Shown here piece after piece: positions 9,243 through 18,060 of a DNA stretch of 64,000 nucleotides (the first letter of the stretch is position 1; each line of letters opens with the position of its first letter). The notes below the pieces were generated by a model that saw only the letters and a list, made by a program, of their open reading frames with translations, was not told where the DNA came from and ran no database searches. A program made the position numbers and the translations under genes. Source of the DNA: Chloroflexota bacterium (GTDB lineage: Bacteria > Chloroflexota > Anaerolineae > J036 > Brachytrichaceae); assembly GCA_021788625.1 (NCBI GenBank), contig JAJYKL010000001.1:1-64000 (forward strand), given 5' to 3'.

Positions 9243-10384
9243 TATTGTTTGGATAGCTCCACGGCTTTCTGAACAGCTTCGCTAAAGGTATTGGCGGTGG
9301 CAATATGTGCCCCTGCCAGGATCCGGTTCCCTTCCTCCTGATTGGTTCCTACGATGCGCGCCACCATCGGTACACTCGTTTTCACCTCTTCCAATGCCGT
9401 TACTATGCCGTGTGCCACTTCGTCTCCGCGGGTGATTCCACCGAAAATGTTAAATAGCACCACCTTCACTTTAGGGTCGGCCAGGATGATGCGAAGTGCT
9501 GCGGCCACTTTATCGGCACGCGCGCCACCCGCCACATCGAGGAAGTTCGCCGCTGTGCCACCATAAAAGCGGATGATGTCCAGGGTTGCCATAGCCAGAC
9601 CCGCACCATTAACCATGCAACCGATGTTGCCTTCCAGCGAGATGAAATTAAGCCCAGCCGCGCGTGCTTGTTTCTCAGCTTCGGATTCCTCATCCGGGTC
9701 GCGCATGGCTGCCAGATCGGGATGGCGAGGTATAGCGCTGTCGTCGATTACGATCTTACCGTCAAGCGCCATTAGTCTGGTGTGCCCGTCGACGCGTACC
9801 ATGGCTAATGGATTAATTTCTGCCAGTGAAGCATCGTTGGCGGCAAAAGCCTGCGCCAGGCTCCTGGCTATCTGTACAAACTCGGGCCAATAATCGCGTG
9901 GCAGGCCAATTTGAGCGGCAGCGTCGCGTGCATCATATTCAGGCAATCCCATGAAAGGGTCAATGGACATACGCACGATCTTCTCTGGCGTCCTGGCAGC
10001 CACTTCCTCTATCTCCATGCCACCGGCCGAACTGGTCATCATCGTCGCCCGGCGTGTAGCACGGTCTATGACAATTCCCAAATAAATTTCACCTTGTATA
10101 TCCGCGGCAGGATCGACCAGCACCTTCCGCACTGGCAGACCCTTTATGGTCAGGCTTAGAATGTCGCGCGCCCTGGTTTCGGCTTCATCAAGGGTCCTGG
10201 CAACCTTGACGCCACCAGCTTTACCACGCCCTCCCACCAGTACCTGAGACTTAATCACCACGGGTAAACCTATTTTTTCTGCGGCAGCACGAGCCGCAGC
10301 AGGGGTATCGGCTACCAATCCCTGCGGCACCGGTACGCCATATCGGCCAAACAATTGCTTTGATTGATATTCGTGCAGTTTCAT
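9242..10384 (-). CDS. sucC: Succinyl-CoA synthetase, beta subunit
   Basis: Nucleotide- and succinate-binding subunit (380 residues). It starts [20 protein letters not shown], followed by the ATP-grasp lysine region [20 protein letters not shown], the metal-binding EINPLAMV, the [18 protein letters not shown] loop and [14 protein letters not shown] of the flavodoxin-like domain. The stop overlaps the hisG start (TAATG). The usual downstream neighbour sucD lies beyond the his genes. Nucleotide specificity (ATP or GTP) cannot be read off safely. Confidence 0.95.
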   Translation of the reverse strand: MKLHEYQSKQLFGRYGVPVPQGLVADTPAAARAAAEKIGLPVVIKSQVLVGGRGKAGGVKVARTLDEAETRARDILSLTIKGLPVRKVLVDPAADIQGEIYLGIVIDRATRRATMMTSSAGGMEIEEVAARTPEKIVRMSIDPFMGLPEYDARDAAAQIGLPRDYWPEFVQIARSLAQAFAANDASLAEINPLAMVRVDGHTRLMALDGKIVIDDSAIPRHPDLAAMRDPDEESEAEKQARAAGLNFISLEGNIGCMVNGAGLAMATLDIIRFYGGTAANFLDVAGGARADKVAAALRIILADPKVKVVLFNIFGGITRGDEVAHGIVTALEEVKTSVPMVARIVGTNQEEGNRILAGAHIATANTFSEAVQKAVELSKQ

Positions 10385-10441
10385 AATTCACCCAAATCTA
10401 CAGCCAAGGATCGAATCTACGAATCGTAAGCGTAAATGATT

Positions 10442-11314
10442 TTAATGTAAAGAAGTTGCCTGGTTTTCAACAATGCGCTTGACACCATACCCCATGCTTT
10501 GCAGATTCGTGACCAGCTCGCCCTCAGCTTTAGTGATGTCGTCACGTAAAACCGACAGATTGTTACCACCCGCGGATAATACTACGGTCAGGTGGGCACC
10601 ATCTTCCAATAACTGGCCACGCGATTTGATATAGACCGCCGGATACGTAGCTTGCACCTCTTGCAATGAGGTGGCGATGCGCGATTCATCTCCTCGATCC
10701 AGCACCAGCGTATGCTCAACGTACCCACCGGAACCGATGGTGCGAGCCAGGATGGGCTGCAGCGAGGTGCCAAAAATATCTTTCATCTCTGCTGGCACCC
10801 CAGGCAGACTAACAATGGTCGTATCCGAGCTATTTACTTCCAATACCACGCCCGGTGCTGCACCATTGGGGTTTACGATGGGTGTGCCCGTACGCGGAAG
10901 AAGCGCCATCTTGCGCCGTGCTGTATTCAACTCAGCAGTAATGTTTGTGCGGGTTCTCGCCAGATTTTCATAGCGTTTTCGCACCATTTCCAAAGCCAGG
11001 GGATCTTCGACCAGGTCCAGACCCAATGCGCGGGCCAGGGCACGCATGGTCAGATCGTCATCGGTTGGCCCCAGTCCGCCGGTTGTAAGAATCAGACGCG
11101 GTCGCCGCTGAAGAGCGCTGGTCAGAGCATCAGCTATCTCATCATACTCATCGCGCAGTATTACCGCACGTCGCACACGTGCACCCAAAGCTGTGAGAGA
11201 CCGAATAAGCCAATAGCTGTTTGTATCCTGCACCTGCCCCACCAGTAGCTCATTACCAATGGCGAAGATCTCTACACAACGCTCGCATATGTCCGAGCCC
11301 ACTTCATTGTCCAT
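10442..11314 (-). CDS. CinA-like molybdopterin-binding (MoCF) domain protein
   Basis: A 290-residue protein with the CinA N-terminal MoaB/MogA-like fold: EIFAIGNELLVGQVQDTNS, LILTTGGLGPTDDDLTMRAL, and PNGAAPGVVLEV with VSLPGVPAEMKDIF. In CinA this domain acts as an ADP-ribose/FAD-type pyrophosphatase. The C-terminal nicotinamide-mononucleotide deamidase domain of full CinA is absent, so this is the short form. It lies 57 bp upstream of sucC on the same strand and may head the sucC-his-sucD transcript. Confidence 0.85.
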   Translation of the reverse strand: MDNEVGSDICERCVEIFAIGNELLVGQVQDTNSYWLIRSLTALGARVRRAVILRDEYDEIADALTSALQRRPRLILTTGGLGPTDDDLTMRALARALGLDLVEDPLALEMVRKRYENLARTRTNITAELNTARRKMALLPRTGTPIVNPNGAAPGVVLEVNSSDTTIVSLPGVPAEMKDIFGTSLQPILARTIGSGGYVEHTLVLDRGDESRIATSLQEVQATYPAVYIKSRGQLLEDGAHLTVVLSAGGNNLSVLRDDITKAEGELVTNLQSMGYGVKRIVENQATSLH

Positions 11315-11668
11315 AAGTAGGGTGATGATACACCTGCATAATGTCAGACTTTCGCCTCTGGCGGACTGTCACAATCACCATCGCTGGATGCTTATGCTGC
11401 AGCACCTTCCTTTTGTATCTCATGCTACGTCGAATGGCCTGGGGATGGGCACGCGCGTACTTTTGTAGTCTGCTCCACTTTATTCAGGACGTGCAGCGAC
11501 GGAGTAGACGAATGGGTTATCTCTGTACGTGCCTGCCAACCTAGCATGGCAGGCAGCGACTCGAGTAAGGACCGAGTCTGGTAGTTGGGGACTCACACTG
11601 CCGGTGATGGATCGTAGTCAACGACCTATCTACGGAGAACCTGGAAAGGGTTTGTCCAGTGCACCCAC
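11315..11668. other. Intergenic region with inverted repeats, no supported gene
   Basis: The 354 bp between the M20 peptidase and the cinA-like gene hold several inverted repeats: an 8-bp stem GCCTGCCA/TGGCAGGC (11531-11538 and 11547-11554), a 6-bp GACTCG/CGAGTC pair (11558-11563 and 11573-11578) and a distant 9-bp pair CTCACACTG/CAGTGTGAG (11592-11600 and 11670-11678). None has a T-run. They probably include the end of the peptidase transcript and the promoter of the cinA-like gene, but I cannot assign either. Confidence 0.4.
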
Positions 11669-13042
11669 TCAGTGTGAGAAGCAGAAGTTCCGGACCACCT
11701 CATAGAGTGTCTGCACGCCCCATGCCAACGACTCGATCGAGACACGCTCATCGTGGCCATGTACCATGTCGCTAAAGCGTTCACCAGGATGGAACTTCAT
11801 CGGTGAGAAGCCGTAGCAGATGGCGCCCAAACTGGCTACATGCTTGGCATCAGTTGCACCGGTGAGCATCGAAGGTAATGGAATGCCTGTGGGATCATGT
11901 TTGCGCAGTGTCTGGCTGATCAAACGATACAAAGGCGTATTCGTGTTGAACTCTACGGCTGGCGATACACTATCCACCTCAAAGGTAACATCGGCTGCAT
12001 CAGAGCCCAAGGCACGCCTTAACTCGTCGATCGTTTCCGGCGCCCCAAAGCCGGGTACAGTGCGGCAGTCCAGCATCGCCTCCGCAAAGGAGGGGATAAC
12101 GTTGATTTTCCTTCCTGCATTTAAGCCTGTTGGCGTGGCTGTGTTATGTGTTATGGCATGCAGCTCGCCAGACAAGCCTGGATCGCGTACTACGCGCTCA
12201 ATCAAAGGAGAGCCATTCTGATCACCAGCAGCCAGTAACGCCCGCATCCCTGCACCCTGTGCGCCGCCCAATCCATCAGCAAGGCCTGAGATAAATGTGC
12301 GTGCCGTAACACTCATGTGCATGGGCAAACGCACTCTGGAAAGCTTCTCCACAGCCCGTGCCAGATGCACGACCGCGTTGTCGTCATGTGGCACACTGGC
12401 GTGTCCAGGGCGACCCGTGGCTCGCATGCGCATCCAGACCGTGCCTTTTTCTGCCGCCTGGACAGGGTAAAAACATTTACCCGAGGCGTACATTGAATAA
12501 CCACCAAACTCGCTCAATCCGTATTCTGCGCGAATTAAGTCGGGATGATTTTTAACCAGCATGCCAATGCCCTGGTCCGTGTCTGTTTCTTCGTCAGCCG
12601 TGGCTGCCAGAATAATGTCCCGATCAGGCACCCAACCTGGCGTGCTCTTCATTTGCCGAGCCAAAGTCAGGAACACCGACAGTTGCATGGCGCCGATGCC
12701 TTTCATATCCAGTGCACCCCGCCCATAGACATAGCCATTATGGATTTCACCGCCGAACGGGTCGACGGTCCATCGGTCGCGTTCCACGGGTACTACATCG
12801 GTGTGTGAGTAGAGCAGGAGCGGCGGCGCATTACCGTTACCTTTAAGACGTGCAATCGTATTACCGCGCCCAGGAGCTGTCTCGATCACAATTGGCTGTA
12901 TGCCATTCTCGTTCAGGAGGTTTGCTATGAAACTGGCCGCTAACCCCTCATTCCCCGGCGGATTCGACGTATCCAGGCGAATTAACCCTTGAAGCATGTT
13001 GATGGTTTCGTCGACTATTGCGCTCCAATTCAGGTCGCTCAT
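11669..13042 (-). CDS. M20/M25/M40 family zinc metallopeptidase or deacylase
   Basis: A 457-residue amidohydrolase of the ArgE/DapE/CPG2 type. Metal ligands are visible in LLLYSHTDVVPVE (His-x-Asp), YGRGALDMKG (bridging Asp), ATADEETDTDQG (catalytic Glu pair) and, near the C-terminus, the last histidine in PMKFHPGERF. The dimerization lid occupies roughly residues 200-330. The ATG at 13042 (MSDLNWSAIVDE) is preferred to the frame's 13078 start because the latter lies in the promoter-like AT-rich stretch. It is divergent from proS. Substrate unknown; a dipeptidase or acyl-amino-acid hydrolase is possible. Confidence 0.88.
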   Translation of the reverse strand: MSDLNWSAIVDETINMLQGLIRLDTSNPPGNEGLAASFIANLLNENGIQPIVIETAPGRGNTIARLKGNGNAPPLLLYSHTDVVPVERDRWTVDPFGGEIHNGYVYGRGALDMKGIGAMQLSVFLTLARQMKSTPGWVPDRDIILAATADEETDTDQGIGMLVKNHPDLIRAEYGLSEFGGYSMYASGKCFYPVQAAEKGTVWMRMRATGRPGHASVPHDDNAVVHLARAVEKLSRVRLPMHMSVTARTFISGLADGLGGAQGAGMRALLAAGDQNGSPLIERVVRDPGLSGELHAITHNTATPTGLNAGRKINVIPSFAEAMLDCRTVPGFGAPETIDELRRALGSDAADVTFEVDSVSPAVEFNTNTPLYRLISQTLRKHDPTGIPLPSMLTGATDAKHVASLGAICYGFSPMKFHPGERFSDMVHGHDERVSIESLAWGVQTLYEVVRNFCFSH

Positions 13043-13148
13043 GCATGCATTGTCCCACAACGTATAATGCTCGCTCAAACTAATACAAAACCTATATGAA
13101 CCTTTGCGCGGAGCAGTACATGTACGCGTTCAGATAAGGCGAACTAAT

Positions 13149-14579
13149 ATGGCTATAATCACACCCCGATCACAAGATTACTCCGAATGGTATCTGGACG
13201 TAATTCGAGAGGCCGACATGGCCGACTATGCCCCGGTACGTGGATGCATCGTTGTAAAGCCGTATGGCTGGTCACTCTATGAGAATATGCGCGATCAGCT
13301 GGACCGGCGCTTTAAAGACACAGGCCATAGCAACGCTGCGTTCCCCATGTTTATCCCGATGAGCTTCCTACAGAAGGAGGCGCAGCACGTGAAGGGGTTC
13401 AGCCCCGAACTGGCTGTGGTGACGGTGGGGGGAGGGGAGCAATTGGAAGAACCGTTAGCGATTCGACCTACCAGCGAAACCATAATTGGCTACATGTACG
13501 CACAGTGGATCAAATCATATCGTGACCTGCCCATATTGATAAACTCCTGGAATAGTGTCGTGCGCTGGGAGAAACGAACACGCCCCTTCCTGCGAACAAC
13601 TGAGTTCTACTGGCAGGAGGGACATACTGCGCATGCCACTCATGAAGACTCCACGGCAGAAGTCATGCGCATGTTGGATGTGTATGCTGATCATGCTGTA
13701 CAGGAGTGTGCAGTTCCAGTCATCCGAGGTCGCAAGAGCTTAAGTGAGCGTTTTGCTGGCGCGGAAATAACTTACAGCATTGAAGCCATGATGGGAGATA
13801 AAAAGGCTCTTCAATCCGCTACCAGTCACGATTTGGGGCAAAACTTCGCCCGGGCCTTTGACATCAAATTCCTCGATCGTGATAACACTGAAAAGCTGTG
13901 TTGGACGACCTCTTGGGGTATGAGTTGGCGAATGCTGGGTGCTGTGATTATGGTGCATGGTGACGACCATGGTTTGCGTCTCCCCCCGAAAATCGCCCCC
14001 ATCCAGGTGATCGTGGTACCCATTTTCAAAAACGACTCAGAAAAAAGTAGCGTTATGGATACCGCAGACAGGATCTTCCACATCATGAAGACGGCCGGAT
14101 TGCGTGTAAAGCTGGATAGCCGTGACGAAACACCAGGCTATAAGTTTAACGATTGGGAAATGCGCGGCGTTCCGTTACGCATTGAAGTTGGGCCTAAAGA
14201 TGTGGCAAATAAAACTGTGGCAGTGGCGCGGCGCGATATCCCGGGTAAGGCAGGTAAAAGTTTCATTCCTCAAGAGAGCATTGCGCTGCGCGTACCCGGC
14301 CTTTTAGACGACATTCAAGCTGGATTGCTGGCACAAGCGACGGCTTTCCGCGATGCCAATATTCATGAGGTAAACACGTACGACGAATTCAAATCTGCCG
14401 TGGAAGATGGCTTTGCCCTGGCACCTCTGGTCGATGACCCTGCTGTCGATGCCAAAATCCAGGAAGAAACAAAAGCTACAAATCGCTGCTTCCCGCTGCA
14501 TCAGGCAGAGGGTGAATGGGAGTGCATCATTACCGGGCAGAAAGTGCATGAACGGGCACTCTTTGGTAAGGCTTACTAA
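13149..14579 (+). CDS. proS: Prolyl-tRNA synthetase, archaeal/eukaryotic type
   Basis: Class II synthetase (476 residues) charging tRNA-Pro. It is type 3: no insertion editing domain between motifs 2 and 3, and a C-terminal extension ending in tyrosine (LFGKAY). Motif 2 is in RWEKRTRPFLRTTEFYWQEG, motif 3 in HGDDHGLRLPPKIAP; LAIRPTSET binds proline. The anticodon-binding domain begins near IQVIVVPIF. The ATG at 13149 (MAIITPRSQDYSEW) is preferred over an upstream TTG. Some bacteria carry this type through ancient transfer. Confidence 0.95.
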   Translation: MAIITPRSQDYSEWYLDVIREADMADYAPVRGCIVVKPYGWSLYENMRDQLDRRFKDTGHSNAAFPMFIPMSFLQKEAQHVKGFSPELAVVTVGGGEQLEEPLAIRPTSETIIGYMYAQWIKSYRDLPILINSWNSVVRWEKRTRPFLRTTEFYWQEGHTAHATHEDSTAEVMRMLDVYADHAVQECAVPVIRGRKSLSERFAGAEITYSIEAMMGDKKALQSATSHDLGQNFARAFDIKFLDRDNTEKLCWTTSWGMSWRMLGAVIMVHGDDHGLRLPPKIAPIQVIVVPIFKNDSEKSSVMDTADRIFHIMKTAGLRVKLDSRDETPGYKFNDWEMRGVPLRIEVGPKDVANKTVAVARRDIPGKAGKSFIPQESIALRVPGLLDDIQAGLLAQATAFRDANIHEVNTYDEFKSAVEDGFALAPLVDDPAVDAKIQEETKATNRCFPLHQAEGEWECIITGQKVHERALFGKAY

Positions 14580-14703
14580 AGGGATGGCAGCCTGACATGT
14601 GTTCGTGGGTGTTGTGACAGACGAACGTCGGTGATGAGGCAGCCGCTCTCATGTACGGCTGCTACAATGATCAGGATTACAACGGATTGAGAGTGCCAGT
14701 TTA

Positions 14704-17685
14704 ATGAGCCCCCGACCTGTGCTCCGTACTACTCCAGCGCTGGTGACATCGCTGCTACTACTGTGTTCCATCTGCGCATCACCATTCAGTGTGGCAGCTC
14801 AGACGGCTACACCTCCTCCGACCTACGCACGTACTGTAGCCGCCATCATCAAAGGTATGACCGTCAACCAAAAAGTCGGCCAGCTCTTTATGATTGACTT
14901 TCCCGGTACGGATACATCCACCAATTCCGATATTGCCGACCTGATCACGAATTACAACGTGGGAGGTGTTCGGCTGAAAGCGTCCAACCAGAATATCGTG
15001 AACGGCCCCGACGGCACACTCAATCTGGCAGAATTGACCAATCGCCTGCAAACTTTGGCGGCCATCACTGCGACGCAGCCGATCACTCAACTGGCTTCCA
15101 CACCCGGTGCGAATAATGCAATACCACACCTGCCCAGCGGTACCGACTTCATTCCACTCTTCATCAGCGTCTCGCAGGAAGGGGACGGGGCTCCCTATTC
15201 AGAGATCACTCAAGGTGTGACCCAGGTACCCAGCCAATTGGCGGTAGGCGCGACCTGGAAGCCCGATAACGCGGACATCATCGGTCAAATTACGGGTAGG
15301 GAGTTGTCCACTCTGGGAATAAACGTATTGATTGGACCTGTACTGGATGTGTTGGATAACCCCAAACCAACCACACCTTATGACATCGGGACGCGTGTCT
15401 TTGGCGGTGATCCATACTGGGTTGGCAAGTTCGGTCAAGCTTATATTAGCGGCGTTCACGTTGGCAGCCAGGGACGTATGGCGGTGATAGCTTCCAGGTT
15501 TCCCGGACTGGGCTCAGCAGATCGCAATGTAGAGGACGAGATCCCAACGGTCGAAAAGTCCCTGGAGCAGCTCAAGCAGATTGAGCTGGCGCCATTCTTT
15601 GCCGTAACCCAGCTGTCTCCCGGCAATACTCCGCTGACCAGCACCACCGATGGACTATTGGTCTCGCATATTCGCTATCGTGGTTTCCAGGGTAACATTC
15701 GCGCAAGCACGCGCCCGGTAAGCCTGGACCCCGTGGCATACCAACTGCTCATGTCGCTCCCCGAAATTGCCCCGTGGCGTAACCATGGGGGTGTGACTTT
15801 TAGTGATGAGTTAGGTGTACGGGGTGTACGTCGTTTCTATGACCCACTGGATCAAACCTTTAACGCCCGGCGTGTCGCACAAGAAGCCTTTCTGGCGGGG
15901 AACGACGTGCTGCTATTAGGGAGCTTCGGCTTGAGCAACTCCTGGTCAGAGCAACTGGCAAACATCAAGGATGCAATCCAGTTATTCCGCGAGCGCTACG
16001 TCAGTGACCAGACTTTTGCCGCGCGCGTCGATGCCTCGCTCGCGCGTATTCTGGCACTGAAGCTGAAACTTTATCAGGGTCAACTTAATCTGGATAACGT
16101 TTTGATCTACCCCGCCGCTGCTTCTGAGATCACACCCAGTAACGAAATCATTCAGTCGATTGCAAACGATGCCGTTACACTCCTGTCGCCCAATGTGCGT
16201 GACCTGGCAGCCCTTGTTCCCACCTCTCCAACGAAGAATGAATCCATCGTCTTCATCACCGACGATCGCCAGATCAAAGAGTGCGCCAAATGCCAGCCGT
16301 ATGCGGCCATACCGCGTACGGCTTTGCAGACTATCGCCTTGAACCTGTACGGTCCGAATACGACAGGCCAACTAAACCCGCAGCACGTGTCGTCTTTTAC
16401 ATTCAGTGATCTGGCGGACTATATTAACTACACAGCAGGCTCGCCGAGCATTAGCGCTCCAGCCAACAGCCAATCACCGGTTATTACGGCAAGCGCCGTC
16501 ATGACTGGCGCCATCCCAATTACCCCGACTGCTGTCTCGAAATCTTTACTTGTGCAAAATGCCATTAACGGAGCGGATCTGATCGTTATCTCGATGTTGG
16601 ACCTGGATCCTTCCGTTAAGTCCACCACGATCTTCAAAGAGTTCTTATCGAAACGGGCGGATGCTTTGCGCGATAAACGTGTGGTGTTATTCGCGTTTGG
16701 CGCACCCTACTATCTGGACGCTACCAACATCAGCAAGCTGACAGCTTACTTTGGGGTATACAGCCGGATACCTGTGTTCCTCGAAGCGGCGATTCGCACA
16801 CTATTTGGAGAGCTGCCACCAAACGGGGCTTCACCCGTGTCGATCAGTGCATTGAACTACTCCTTATTGACGCAAACATCACCTGATCCAAACCAGGTGA
16901 TTCCTCTGGTAACGGGAAATACCATCACAGCCACTCAGCAAAGCGGTGCATCACTGGAGATGAAAATAGGCGACAAGCTCAAATTGCACGCAGGCCCGAT
17001 ATACGACCATAATGGCAACCTGGTGCCAGACGGCACGCCTGTCCAGTTCGTCCTGGCGTACCCTGCTGAACGCGTGGAACAACAGCAACCAGCAGTGTCC
17101 ACGCGGGATGGTATAGCCGAGACGACTGTGGTGATCGAGCGTAAGGGAACACTGGAAATCCGCGCTCTATCTGACCCGGCGTTGACATCATATGTAATAC
17201 GAATCAATATTGGTGACAATGCCGCATCCATCGAGACCATCAAGCCAACTGCGCTGCCCACACTTACGCCTGAGCCTACCGCGACACCGACCCAACGCCC
17301 TACGGCGCCAGCAACTGTTGCTCCCACTCCAACAGCTACGGTGGTCCCCGTGCAACCGCCTGAGCGCTCCAGCCTGGGCGGCTTTATTGTCACTGTGCTG
17401 GCTTTGCTGGTCATCTCACTCGTTTCCGTGTTAATGCTAAATGGCACGCGGCGCATCAGTGTTTTGATGCGTTGGCGTGTGGTACTCTTAAGCTGGAGCG
17501 CAGGATGGATTGCCTATGTCATCTACGCGACCGGTGTACCCGGTACCAAACAGCTCGCGTCCAGAATAGGCTGGTACGGCTCGGTACTTCTGGCAACAGG
17601 TATCTCACTTGTCGTTCTGGTTATAGCACTCGTCATCGTAGTGCGCTCCGAGGAGAGGCCCGCACATCCCACTGGCGGGCGTTGA
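14704..17685 (+). CDS. Secreted, membrane-anchored GH3-like protein (NagZ-type) with degraded catalytic loop
   Basis: A 993-residue protein. Residues 1-32 form a signal peptide. A GH3 N-terminal barrel (about 45-460) starts with MTVNQKVGQLFMIDFPG and keeps the nucleophile motif FSDELGVRGV with D368. The acid/base loop is altered: residues 264-277 read SRFPGLGSADRNVE where NagZ enzymes have KHFPGHG...DSH, so Lys, both His and the Asp-His dyad are replaced (N275, E277). A GH3 C-terminal-like domain (about 480-710) is followed by an Ig-like domain (about 745-840), a Pro/Thr-rich linker and three membrane helices. It heads a small cluster with a SIS isomerase, suggesting a role with amino sugars, as enzyme or sugar-binding protein. 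Confidence 0.8.
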   Translation: MSPRPVLRTTPALVTSLLLLCSICASPFSVAAQTATPPPTYARTVAAIIKGMTVNQKVGQLFMIDFPGTDTSTNSDIADLITNYNVGGVRLKASNQNIVNGPDGTLNLAELTNRLQTLAAITATQPITQLASTPGANNAIPHLPSGTDFIPLFISVSQEGDGAPYSEITQGVTQVPSQLAVGATWKPDNADIIGQITGRELSTLGINVLIGPVLDVLDNPKPTTPYDIGTRVFGGDPYWVGKFGQAYISGVHVGSQGRMAVIASRFPGLGSADRNVEDEIPTVEKSLEQLKQIELAPFFAVTQLSPGNTPLTSTTDGLLVSHIRYRGFQGNIRASTRPVSLDPVAYQLLMSLPEIAPWRNHGGVTFSDELGVRGVRRFYDPLDQTFNARRVAQEAFLAGNDVLLLGSFGLSNSWSEQLANIKDAIQLFRERYVSDQTFAARVDASLARILALKLKLYQGQLNLDNVLIYPAAASEITPSNEIIQSIANDAVTLLSPNVRDLAALVPTSPTKNESIVFITDDRQIKECAKCQPYAAIPRTALQTIALNLYGPNTTGQLNPQHVSSFTFSDLADYINYTAGSPSISAPANSQSPVITASAVMTGAIPITPTAVSKSLLVQNAINGADLIVISMLDLDPSVKSTTIFKEFLSKRADALRDKRVVLFAFGAPYYLDATNISKLTAYFGVYSRIPVFLEAAIRTLFGELPPNGASPVSISALNYSLLTQTSPDPNQVIPLVTGNTITATQQSGASLEMKIGDKLKLHAGPIYDHNGNLVPDGTPVQFVLAYPAERVEQQQPAVSTRDGIAETTVVIERKGTLEIRALSDPALTSYVIRINIGDNAASIETIKPTALPTLTPEPTATPTQRPTAPATVAPTPTATVVPVQPPERSSLGGFIVTVLALLVISLVSVLMLNGTRRISVLMRWRVVLLSWSAGWIAYVIYATGVPGTKQLASRIGWYGSVLLATGISLVVLVIALVIVVRSEERPAHPTGGR

Positions 17686-17709
17686 GGGGCGTGAAGTAAG
17701 AGGCTCATA

Positions 17710-18054
17710 ATGAGTTTCATAAAACGACTGTTTGGGTCGGGTGAATCGCCCGCGCACGGTGCAAAACCTGATTTGAACGGGATCTGGTATTTCGTGAAGG
17801 TACACAAGTGCGGCGCCATTGCCCGTGTACGCATTGACCGTAACAACGATCTAAGCCTGGATGACGATGCTGAAACATATGTTGTCCGCAAGCAAGTGGT
17901 GGACAACGTGTGTTATGGAATGGCCGAGCTGGAAGTACATTTTGATTCAAGCCGCAACGAAACCAATCGGCACGTCGAGAATGGTGAGTTTGTAACGCGC
18001 GAGGAATGGGATTCGCAAGAGAAATTACGCATCGCCCCGCATAATAACGAGTAA
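17710..18054 (+). CDS. Small conserved-looking protein of unknown function
   Basis: A 114-residue soluble protein, not recognised. It starts MSFIKRLFGSGESP, has a central beta-rich stretch (GIWYFVKVHKCGAIARVRID) containing one cysteine, an acidic NNDLSLDDD turn, and a second stretch with a cysteine (VVDNVCYGMAELEVHFDSS). An AGAGG sequence precedes the ATG. It lies 24 bp after the GH3-like gene and 6 bp before the SIS gene, so all three are very likely co-transcribed. The two cysteines in conserved-looking strands might bind a metal; that is a guess. Confidence 0.75.
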   Translation: MSFIKRLFGSGESPAHGAKPDLNGIWYFVKVHKCGAIARVRIDRNNDLSLDDDAETYVVRKQVVDNVCYGMAELEVHFDSSRNETNRHVENGEFVTREEWDSQEKLRIAPHNNE

Positions 18055-18060
18055 CACTTT

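Noticed and set aside
11341-11544. Short hydrophobic plus-strand frame (67 codons)
   Set aside because: No ribosome site and no recognisable family. It lies in the region expected to hold the promoter of the cinA-like gene.
14639-14662. 7-bp hairpin GCAGCCG/CGGCTGC after proS
   Set aside because: Short stem and no T-run; not enough to call a terminator.
16935-17456. Minus-strand 173-codon frame opposite the GH3-like gene
   Set aside because: Its Val/Gly-rich composition is the complement of the Pro/Thr linker on the plus strand; it is a shadow.
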